A stretch of DNA of 32,321 nucleotides from Bacillota bacterium (lineage in GTDB: Bacteria; Bacillota; Clostridia; Christensenellales; Aristaeellaceae): contig JAEZHM010000152.1 in assembly GCA_023416585.1 (NCBI GenBank), positions 1 to 32,321 of the forward strand, in the 5' to 3' direction. Positions 23,926 through 31,500 of this stretch are shown here, one piece after another. Numbering within the stretch: position 1 is the first letter of the stretch; each line of letters begins with the position of its first letter. Both the position numbers and the translations under genes were made by a program. The notes under the pieces were generated by a model. It did not search any database. It saw nothing but the letters and a program-made list of their open reading frames with translations, and was not told where the DNA came from.

Positions 23926-24516
23926 ATGATGAATGTCATATGGGGCGGAATGATAGTTCTCGCCTTGCTTTTCGGTCTTTTTGGAGGAATTGTTGAACAA
24001 TTAAATGATTCAATGATTCGGGGAGCCGTAGAAGCAGTCTCCATAATTTTGAAAATGGCCGGTGGATTTGCGGTTTGGTGCGGACTCATGGAAGTATTAA
24101 AGCGCATTGGAGCGGTGGAGGGGCTCACAAAACTGCTTCGGCCGGTACTGAACTTCCTGTTTCCTGACATAAAGCGACAAGATACACTAAGAAGCATAAC
24201 CATGAATCTTTCGGCAAACATGCTGGGCTTAGGAAATGCAGCCACCCCCATGGGGGTGAAAGCCATGGGATTGCTTTCCCAGGAGAATGGAAACATGGAA
24301 ACGGCCAGCAGAGCCATGTGTATGTTTCTTGTGCTTAATGCATCCAGCGTTCAGCTCTTCCCGGGAACCGTAATGACGCTGCGGATGGTGATGGGCTCCT
24401 CAAATCCCGGAGCCGTGATCCTGCCAACATTGATCGCCACGGCCGCTTCCGCCGCCTCAGGTATCATATGCTGCCTATTACTTGCGGGGCGGGGGAAGGA
24501 CAGTATGAATGGATAG
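23926..24516 (+). CDS. spmA: Spore maturation protein A
   Basis: This 196-residue membrane protein of the nucleoside-recognition/gate family is needed with SpmB for spore core dehydration in Bacillus and Clostridium. Family motifs visible are KMAGGFAVWCGLMEVLKRIG, NLSANMLGLGNAATPMGVKAM and LNASSVQLFPGTVM. It has four or more membrane segments. The ATG at 23926 is nine bases after GGAGG. Its last eight bases overlap spmB, so the two are translated together. No sigma-A promoter is obvious upstream, which fits control by a sporulation sigma factor. Confidence 0.95.
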   Translation: MMNVIWGGMIVLALLFGLFGGIVEQLNDSMIRGAVEAVSIILKMAGGFAVWCGLMEVLKRIGAVEGLTKLLRPVLNFLFPDIKRQDTLRSITMNLSANMLGLGNAATPMGVKAMGLLSQENGNMETASRAMCMFLVLNASSVQLFPGTVMTLRMVMGSSNPGAVILPTLIATAASAASGIICCLLLAGRGKDSMNG

Positions 24517-25009
24517 CTGGGTGCTGCCTGGGATTATTTTGCTGATTATAGGGACCGGACTAATAAAAGGCGTACCCGTGTATGACGCCTTCATCGAGGG
24601 TGCCAAGGAAGGGCTCAAGACAGCCGCCACCATACTGCCCTACATGATCGCTATGCTTTCAGCCATCGTATTGATGCAGCGTTCCGGATTCTTGACCAGC
24701 CTCACCCAGCTTTTGATGCCCGTGTTTTCGTTCCTTGGCATTCCCGAAAGCGTGGCCCCCCTGATGCTTCTGCGCCCATTCAGCGGCTCAGCTTCCCTGG
24801 CGATGCTGCAAAACATACTGGAGACACAGGGGCCGGATTCCAGGGCCGGGCTTGTGGCCAGCACGCTGATGGGCTCCACAGAAACAATTTTCTACACCTG
24901 CGGGCTGTATTTGGGTGCTGCGGGCGTAAAAAAGAGCCGCTATGCCATCCCCGCGGCCTTGATCGCCTGGCTGGTGGGAAGCGTAGTTGCCGGACTGTTT
25001 TTCCATTGA
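24509..25009 (+). CDS. spmB: Spore maturation protein B
   Basis: This 166-residue membrane partner of SpmA has the motifs PVYDAFIEGAKEGLKTAATILPYMIAM, LLRPFSGSASLAML and LVASTLMGSTETIFYT, which are diagnostic of SpmB. The start codon lies inside the end of spmA (8-base overlap). This is one of the clear signs that the organism makes endospores. Confidence 0.95.
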   Translation: MDSWVLPGIILLIIGTGLIKGVPVYDAFIEGAKEGLKTAATILPYMIAMLSAIVLMQRSGFLTSLTQLLMPVFSFLGIPESVAPLMLLRPFSGSASLAMLQNILETQGPDSRAGLVASTLMGSTETIFYTCGLYLGAAGVKKSRYAIPAALIAWLVGSVVAGLFFH

Positions 25010-25030
25010 TGCCTTCCAAACGCAAAAAGA

Positions 25031-25059
25031 TTGACTTTCCTTGCATCCCTGCATATAAT
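25031..25059 (+). promoter_or_regulatory. Sigma-A-type promoter of the T-box/metS transcript
   Basis: TTGACT (25031-25036), a 17-base spacer, then TATAAT (25054-25059). It starts transcription near 25066, ahead of the T-box leader. Confidence 0.85.
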
Positions 25060-25074
25060 AGGCGTATTCCAAAT

Positions 25075-25290
25075 GCGTGCGAAGATGGGAAGAGTACCGC
25101 TTTTCTGGATGTCAAGAGAGCTGCGCAAGGTGAGAAGCAGCCGTTCTTTAAGCGGGAACATGGCTCCGGAGCATCGCGGCTGAATAATGAGGCCGCGTCG
25201 GGTTGCGCCGATATCCGCCAATGAAGTTATAAATCAGGGTGGTACCGCGGGTTTTACCCGCCCCTATAACGGGGCGGTTTTTTTATGCAA
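25075..25290 (+). promoter_or_regulatory. T-box leader (methionine specifier) controlling metS
   Basis: The leader senses uncharged tRNA-Met and permits read-through into metS. Stem I shows AGAGAG (25115-25120), an upper stem GCTGC/GCAGC and the GGTGAGAA motif (25129-25136). In the specifier loop an ATG at 25160-25162 precedes GCTCCGGAGC, the usual place of the specifier codon. A GCGGC/GCCGC stem III follows. The T-box proper AGGGTGGTACCGCG is at 25236-25249. The terminator CCGCCCC/GGGGCGG (25258-25277) with seven T residues competes with the antiterminator. Confidence 0.93.
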
Positions 25291-25306
25291 AAAAGGAGGA
25301 AGACCC

Positions 25307-27310
25307 ATGTCACTTACGGAAAAGAAAACGTTTTATATCACCACACCCATCTACTACCCCAGCGACAATCTTCACATCGGACATGCCTATTGCTCCGTGG
25401 CGGCTGATACCATGGCCCGTTTCAAGAAACTGACGGGGTTTGATACGTATTTTCTGACTGGCACGGACGAGCATGGCCAGAAGATCGAGCGCAAGGCTCA
25501 GCAAAAGGGCGTGACGCCTCAGCAGTATGTGGATGAGATTGTGGCGGGAATCAAAAAGCTTTGGGCTTTGATGGATGTGAATTATGACGACTTTATCCGC
25601 ACCAGCGAAGAGCGCCATGCACTCGGCGTTCAGAAGATGTTCTGTCAGCTTTACGAGCAAGGGGACATTTACAAGAGCGAGTATGAAGGTTGGTACTGTA
25701 CGCCTTGCGAGTCCTTCTGGACCGAATTGCAGCTGAAGGACGGTATGTGCCCTGATTGTGGCCGTCCTGTGGAAAAGATGAGGGAGGAAAGCTACTTTTT
25801 CAAGCTTTCCAAGTACCAGGACTGGCTGATTCAGTATATCGAGGAGCATCCCGGCTTCATCCAGCCCGTGTCACGTACCAATGAAATGCTTAACAACTTC
25901 CTGCGGCCTGGCCTTAACGATTTGTGCGTAAGCCGCACATCCATCAAATGGGGCATCCCTGTAGATTTTGATCCCAAACACACGGTGTATGTCTGGCTTG
26001 ACGCGCTATCCAACTACATAACGGCCCTGGGTTATTTAAGCAGTGACGATACCCTCTACCGCAAGTACTGGCCGGCGGATATTCATCTGGTTGGCAAGGA
26101 GATCGTGCGCTTCCATACCATCATCTGGCCCATCATGCTTCACGCGCTGGGCCTGCCGCTGCCCAAGCAGGTGTTCGGTCACGGCTGGCTGGTGCTGGAC
26201 GGGGGCAAAATGAGCAAATCAGTTGGCAACGTGGTGGATCCTGTGATACTGTGCAACCGCTACGGCAGCGACGCCATCCGCTATTATCTGATGAGGGAAA
26301 TGCCTTTTGGCTCCGACGGGTTGTTCACCTATGAATCTTTGCTGGGCCGGATCAATGCCGACCTGGCCAACGATCTGGGCAATCTGGTAAGCCGGACCGT
26401 GGCCATGATTGAAAGGTACTATGACGGCAAGATTCCCGCTTGTGGAAAGCTGGAGGAAATCGACATCAAGCTGAAAGAATTGGCATTGTCCATTCCGTCC
26501 ACAGTGGAAAAACAAATGGATTCGCTGCAGTTCTCAACAGCCTTGAGCGAAATCTGGCGGCTTGTATCGGAATGCAACCGCTATATCGACCAGACCCAGC
26601 CATGGGTGCTTGGCCGCACGGAGGAAGGCAAACCCCGGCTGTCCACGGTATTGTATACTCTGGCGGAGTGTACCCGCTTTGTGGCTGTGCTCTTAGGTCC
26701 CGCAATGCCCAAAACGCCTGCGCGTATCTTTGAGCAGATAGGGCTCGGCGACGCTTCCCTTATGACGTGGGATGCTTTGAAAACCTTTGGCCTCTTGCCT
26801 GCCGGCCTTCATGTGCATAAGGGCGAAGCGCTGTTCCCGCGCATTGACATTGCAAAGGAATTGGCGGAAGTCAAGCCTGCACTCAAAGATGAACAGCAAA
26901 CTGAAAAAGCGATTCAGCCAGCAGCTTCTGCAGACAAAAAACCGGAGCTGCATAAGGCAGAGGAGCCAACTGCAAAGCCCGGAGAAATTTCCATTGATGA
27001 TTTTGAAAAAGTACAATTGCGCACCGCTAGGGTCTTGTCCTGCGAGCGCGTGCCCAAGTCCGACAAGCTTTTAAAGCTGTCCTTGAGTTTGGGCACGGAG
27101 CAGCGCACTGTGGTAAGCGGGATCGCCAAGCACTACACGCCCGAGGAGATGGTAGGCAAGCAGGTGGTGTTGGTGGCAAACCTGAAGCCAGCCAAGCTGC
27201 GTGGCATTGAATCACAGGGAATGATCTTATGTGCCTCCGATGCTTTGGACCAAACGCTGAAGCTTGTAACCGTGGCTGGCGACATCGAAGACGGCGCGGA
27301 GATCCGCTGA
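25307..27310 (+). CDS. metS: Methionyl-tRNA synthetase with C-terminal tRNA-binding domain
   Basis: This enzyme charges tRNA-Met. The 667-residue product has HIGH at 23-26, a zinc knuckle with C131, C134, C148 and C151 (CTPC...CPDC), KMSKS at 301-305, and the anticodon-binding helical domain to about 540. A charged linker (DEQQTEKAIQPAASADKK) and an EMAPII/Arc1p-like OB domain from about residue 560 follow (EISIDDFEKVQLRTARVL). The ATG at 25307 follows AAAAGGAGGA. The single CxxC knuckle pair and the C-terminal domain are typical of Firmicutes MetS. Its stop overlaps the tatD start by one base. Confidence 0.97.
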   Translation: MSLTEKKTFYITTPIYYPSDNLHIGHAYCSVAADTMARFKKLTGFDTYFLTGTDEHGQKIERKAQQKGVTPQQYVDEIVAGIKKLWALMDVNYDDFIRTSEERHALGVQKMFCQLYEQGDIYKSEYEGWYCTPCESFWTELQLKDGMCPDCGRPVEKMREESYFFKLSKYQDWLIQYIEEHPGFIQPVSRTNEMLNNFLRPGLNDLCVSRTSIKWGIPVDFDPKHTVYVWLDALSNYITALGYLSSDDTLYRKYWPADIHLVGKEIVRFHTIIWPIMLHALGLPLPKQVFGHGWLVLDGGKMSKSVGNVVDPVILCNRYGSDAIRYYLMREMPFGSDGLFTYESLLGRINADLANDLGNLVSRTVAMIERYYDGKIPACGKLEEIDIKLKELALSIPSTVEKQMDSLQFSTALSEIWRLVSECNRYIDQTQPWVLGRTEEGKPRLSTVLYTLAECTRFVAVLLGPAMPKTPARIFEQIGLGDASLMTWDALKTFGLLPAGLHVHKGEALFPRIDIAKELAEVKPALKDEQQTEKAIQPAASADKKPELHKAEEPTAKPGEISIDDFEKVQLRTARVLSCERVPKSDKLLKLSLSLGTEQRTVVSGIAKHYTPEEMVGKQVVLVANLKPAKLRGIESQGMILCASDALDQTLKLVTVAGDIEDGAEIR

Positions 27311-28086
27311 TGGATACGCTGCTTTTTGATACCCACTGCCATATTGATGAGGATCGCTTTGACGAAGACCGGGAACAGGTGCTGCAAAGGATGCGGGAGA
27401 AAGGCGTAGGCTATTGTGTTTGCGTAGGATCCGATATGGAAACCTCACGCCGCTCCATAGCCTTTGCAGAAAAAACGAATGGCGTCTATGCGGCAGTGGG
27501 CATCCATCCCCATGAGGCGAAGTATTTCAAGCCAGAAGACATGGCGACACTCAAAAGCTGGTTTTCCCATTCCAAGGTAAAAGCGCTGGGGGAAATTGGG
27601 CTGGATTATTACTATGACCATTCACCAAGGGATGTCCAAAAGGATGTCTGCGCTGCGCAGCTTACGCTAGGCTATGAAGAGAATGTGCCGGTGATCTTCC
27701 ATGTGCGGGATGCTCACGGCGACATGCAGGATATCATGCATGCCCAGAAAGGCAAGCTGCCCAAAGGGATCCTGCATTGCTACTCGGGCAGTTGGGAAAG
27801 CGCCAAAGAATATCTCAAAATGGGATTCTATCTTTCCATAGCAGGCCCGGTAACATTCAAAAAGGCACCCATACAATGGGAAGTGGCGCAAAAAGTTCCC
27901 CTTGACCGCCTGCTCATTGAGACCGACAGCCCGTATCTTGCACCGGAACCGATGCGCGGGCGGCGCAACGAGCCTGCCTTTGTACGCTATGTGGCTGAAA
28001 AGATTTCCTCCCTCCGCAATATTACGTTGGAGGAACTTGCGGCAGCTACCACCCAAAACGCCAAAGACATTTATCGTATCGTCTGA
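27310..28086 (+). CDS. tatD: TatD-family metal-dependent hydrolase/DNase
   Basis: This 258-residue TIM-barrel hydrolase shows metal ligands in DTHCHID (7-13), the Glu of LGEIGLDYYYD, His in FHVRDAHGD, His in LHCYSG and Asp in IETDSPYLAP. The family has 3'-5' exonuclease or deoxyribonuclease activity in several bacteria. Coupling to metS by a TGATG overlap is a widespread Firmicutes arrangement. The next gene in the same direction begins 59 bases downstream. Confidence 0.95.
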   Translation: MDTLLFDTHCHIDEDRFDEDREQVLQRMREKGVGYCVCVGSDMETSRRSIAFAEKTNGVYAAVGIHPHEAKYFKPEDMATLKSWFSHSKVKALGEIGLDYYYDHSPRDVQKDVCAAQLTLGYEENVPVIFHVRDAHGDMQDIMHAQKGKLPKGILHCYSGSWESAKEYLKMGFYLSIAGPVTFKKAPIQWEVAQKVPLDRLLIETDSPYLAPEPMRGRRNEPAFVRYVAEKISSLRNITLEELAAATTQNAKDIYRIV

Positions 28087-28145
28087 ATGGGAAACATTTT
28101 CACACATCCTGCATATGCTTAAAAGCAAAGCGGGGTGATTGCGGT

Positions 28146-28358
28146 ATGAAGTGGCAGTCCCAACACACAGGTACCCATGTTCGGTGCTTTCCCTCCAGAG
28201 GAAACAGGGTGCTGCAAATCATAGGACTGGTTTTGATTGCCGTTGGTCTGCTGCTGTTGTTTTTGTGCATCCCCGGCTGGTTTTGGGCCGCACTGATCGG
28301 TATTATTCTGATCGTGGCCGGGTTTCTGCTGCTGCGCTTGAGCGGCGTGGGGAGGTGA
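28146..28358 (+). CDS. Small membrane protein (70 aa) upstream of spoVM
   Basis: I do not recognise a family. After a basic N-terminus (about residues 1-21, with Arg13, Arg18 and Arg21) it has two hydrophobic segments, VLQIIGLVLIAVGLLLLFL and WAALIGIILIVAGFLLLRL, joined by a short CIPGW turn; the N- and C-termini are probably cytoplasmic. AGCGGGGTGA is ahead of the ATG. An alternative frame over the same bases (28139-28450) is Arg/His-rich and less protein-like. Its stop lies within the ribosome site of the spoVM-like gene, so the two are probably translationally coupled. Confidence 0.65.
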   Translation: MKWQSQHTGTHVRCFPSRGNRVLQIIGLVLIAVGLLLLFLCIPGWFWAALIGIILIVAGFLLLRLSGVGR

Positions 28359-28363
28359 ACGGG

Positions 28364-28450
28364 ATGAGCGTTAGAATGGTCTGCATCAAGGCCCCCAGGT
28401 TCCTGCGCGGGGTTCTCCGGATGTTCGTCAAGCGTCAGGTGAGAGCGTAA
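28364..28450 (+). CDS. spoVM: SpoVM-like spore coat/cortex assembly peptide (28 aa)
   Basis: This gene is very short and easily missed. The ATG at 28364 is seven or so bases after GGGGAGGTG, and the product reads MSVRMVCIKAPRFLRGVLRM and eight more residues. The core CIKAPRFLRGVLRM aligns without gaps with TIKLPKFLGGIVRAM of Bacillus subtilis SpoVM: I-K-x-P-(K/R)-F-L-x-G-(I/V)-(V/L)-R. SpoVM is a curved amphipathic helix that marks the forespore surface and anchors SpoIVA; the proline before the helix is functionally key there and is kept here (Pro11). The N-terminus is two residues longer. A strong terminator starts 17 bases after the stop. The nearby spmAB and abrB genes support a sporulation role. 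Confidence 0.85.
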   Translation: MSVRMVCIKAPRFLRGVLRMFVKRQVRA

Positions 28451-28466
28451 ATCAAAGTACATCCAT

Positions 28467-28517
28467 AGGGCGTGTCGCAAAACGATTTTACGGAATCGAG
28501 GAGCGACACGCCCTTTA
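28467..28517 (+). terminator. Terminator after spoVM, two-tiered hairpin
   Basis: A 12-pair stem, AGGGCGTGTCGC (28467-28478) with GCGACACGCCCT (28503-28514), ends in TTT. The 24-base loop holds a second hairpin CGATT/AATCG. It closes the metS-tatD-spoVM direction. Confidence 0.85.
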
Positions 28518-28545
28518 TCAGTGGAAATATCGAAAAAAGAAGTGG

Positions 28546-28571
28546 AAACCACCGGCTTTGCCGGTGGTTTT
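28546..28571. terminator. Bidirectional terminator at the end of the surface-protein gene
   Basis: CCACCGGC (28549-28556) pairs with GCCGGTGG (28560-28567) over a three-base loop. TTTT follows on the plus strand. On the minus strand, six bases after the stop of the large gene, the hairpin is followed by TTTCC and a C/T-rich run. Confidence 0.8.
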
Positions 28572-28576
28572 GATTG

Positions 28577-31500
28577 TTACAGGTTTTCGTTGGTATCGGT
28601 GGGGGTGGATTGGTCTGCGGGGGAGTTGCCTATATGGCGGGCAGTCCTTGGCTGACGGGTGGTGCTGTTCAGCACGCTGCCATGCTGGGTGGCGCCAGTT
28701 TGCCCATCGTGGGCGGCAGATCTTCCTTGCGCCTCCGAGCTTACGGAAGCGGGAGTCTGGATTCCTGGTTGTGTACCGGTGGCGGGCCCTGTGAACGCAC
28801 TGGGCTGCTGGCCGGGCCGCGCCGTGGGTGCAGCTCCGGGCTGGGCAGACGGCCGTGGGACTGCCGTGCGCTGGTTGTAGGGAGAAGTGCTGCCGGGCGT
28901 TTTCGGCCCTTGCGCTCCGGTAGGAGGCGTCCCCGGCCTGGCCTGCGTTCCGGAAGCGGGGCCGGTGGGGCCGGAAACGGGGGAAAACTTGGGCGCGTTG
29001 GTGGCGCGGGCATAGGGTCTTGCGCCGCTTTGCAGGTTCTGCTGCATGGCTGCCCGGCGCTGTGCGGCCCGTTTGGCGGCCTTGTGCTGGCTAGACTTAT
29101 GCAGTGCGTAGGCATACAAGCCGCCAATGCCGCTGAGCAGCGTTACGCCCAATCCCAGCCATATGAAGCTGGGGCTGTCCGACTGCGTTTGCACCGGGGG
29201 TTCCGTAGGCAAAGGCTCGAAGGTTACAAGGGGTTCCGGCGTAGGACTGGGAGTCGGAGTGGGCAGGGGATCTGGCGTAGTATAAGGATCGAAAGGCTCG
29301 TAGGTGGTGTTAAGACCTGTGTTCGGATTGGTCCAGGTGCCCACATTCCAATCCTCCGGAGATGTGGGGGAATTATCGTTGTTGTTTCCGCTGTTGTTAT
29401 TGTTTCCGGTATTTCCTGTGCTGCCCTGGATATATTCGGGGCTCTGCAGGAATTCTTCCAGCTCGGCCAGGGTGAGTACATGGAAGTAATCGCCGGAGAT
29501 GTATCCCTCCCTGCCGGCCTGGTTCACCTTGTACCAGGTTTTTCCGTCCACCTGGGTGCTGCCCAGCACCAGGGCGAAGGCATACTTATTCAGGAGTTGG
29601 ATCCGGGTGCCGTTAGGCGCGTTACGGAAGTTGACGTTGTTATTGGATACATAGCCGTAACTGGAGGGGCTATTCTGGCTAAAGGGCGGCAATGTGGCCG
29701 CCGGCGTGGGTGTGGGGGTGTTCAGGGATTTCAGGTACGCATCCGTCTCCTCGCGGGAGAGCCAGCGCAGCTGGTCGGCCCGGATATAACCCCACTGGCC
29801 GGCGTACTGCACGATATGCCAGGCGACACCAGCCATGTATTCCTGACCGCTGACATACACTACCACGTTCTTGGCCAGCATGTTGACCAGCATGCTGTTG
29901 GGGTCTGCCGCGCCGCGCATGGGCACGTTATCGCCCAGGGTAGCGGCATAGCCGCTTTGCTGGACAGGCGCCGGACTGGGCGTGGGAGTGGGAGTGGGTG
30001 AAGCGGTAGGATGCGCAGCGTTGTACTGGTCGATGTAGTATTTGGCTTCTTCCGGCGTGATGCGCCGCAGCGAGTCATCCGGTACATAACCGGTGAGGCC
30101 ATCCAGCGTTTCCACCAGGGACCAGGGCGTACTGCCCTGATATACCTGGTTCTTCACCTTTACCAGGGTATTCCTGGGTAAGGTGGTCTGAATGCTTTGA
30201 TCGGAATTGCTTATCTCCATCCGCAGCGCCACTTGCTTGTTGGTCAGGGCGTACCCCGTGTACTGGCTGGGCACAGGGGTCGGCGTGGGCGTCGGGGTGG
30301 GGGTAGGCGTTTTGGTGTTTGTGGGAGCGGGCGAGCGGGTGGGCATGGGGTTTTGCAGCATGGCCTGGTATGCATCGCTTTCCGCCTGCGTCATCATGTT
30401 GACGAATTCGGTCATGATGTAGCCGTCCTGGCCGTCCACATTTACGCGGGTCCAGACTTCGTTGGCATCGTTGTACAGCGACTCATACATCCATACATGG
30501 GCACCTGTGGACAGGCCCTTGATCAGATTTTTATTGCCGCCTTTGGCAGGTGAGCTGCGGAAATTCACCTGATCGTTGGTCACGCCCCAGCGGTCGATGG
30601 CAGAGCCAACGGGGATGGGGGTTTCCGTGGGAACTGCGGGCGGCGCATACGTGAAGGCAACGGAACGTGTGTTGGGTTCTCCGTTGGCAAAGGTAATAAC
30701 GTATTCCTGGGTGCCGGTTAAGGTATAGCCGTTGGGGATTCCATTCTGATCGGGCGTGATACGGTTGGGGTTGCCATCCACAGCATGGAAGGAGCCTTTT
30801 TCCTTAACAGGCGTGTTATTGGTATCCAGATATAGCACCTCAATATCCGCTTCAGCAGGCTTGGAAGGAGCGGGCGGCGCATACGTGAACGCAACGGAAC
30901 GGGTATTTGGTTCTCCGTTGGCAAAGGTAATAACGTATTCCTGGGTGCCGGTTAAGGTATAGCCGTTGGGGATTCCATTCTGATCGGGCTTAATGCGGTT
31001 GGGCTGGCCATCCACAGCATGGAAGGAACCTTTTCCCTTAACAGGCGTGTTATTGGTGTCCAGATATAGCACCTCAATATCCGCTTCTGCAGGCTTGGAA
31101 GGAGCGGGCGGCGCATACGTGAAGGCAACGGAACGTGTATTGGGTTCACCGTTGGCAAAGGTAATAACGTATTCCTGGGTGCCGGTTAAGGTATAGCCGT
31201 TGGGGATTCCATTCTGATCGGGCGTGATGCGGTTGGGCTGGCCATCCACAGCGTGGAAGGAGCCTTTTTCCTTAACACGCGTATTATTGGTGTCCAGATA
31301 TAGCACCTCAATATCCGCTTCGGCAGGCTTGGAAGGAGCGGATAGCACATATTTGAAGGTTATCTTGATGGGCGTAGCAACACCATTTGCATCCATCGAC
31401 ACATCGACGGAGTCGGGGCCTTCCAGCTTATATCCCGCAGGAGTTTGGTTCGGATCTTCCTTAATAGTCTTACTCTTGCCTGCCGTAATATCTTCGGACG

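Noticed and set aside
28139..28450. 103-residue frame overlapping both the 70-aa membrane protein and spoVM
   Set aside because: It uses a different frame from two better-supported short genes and has an Arg/His-rich, non-protein-like composition.
28574..30001. 475-residue open frame on the plus strand
   Set aside because: It lies fully opposite the surface-protein gene, is Gly/Arg-rich low complexity, has no ribosome site, and exists because the opposite strand is GC-rich and repetitive.
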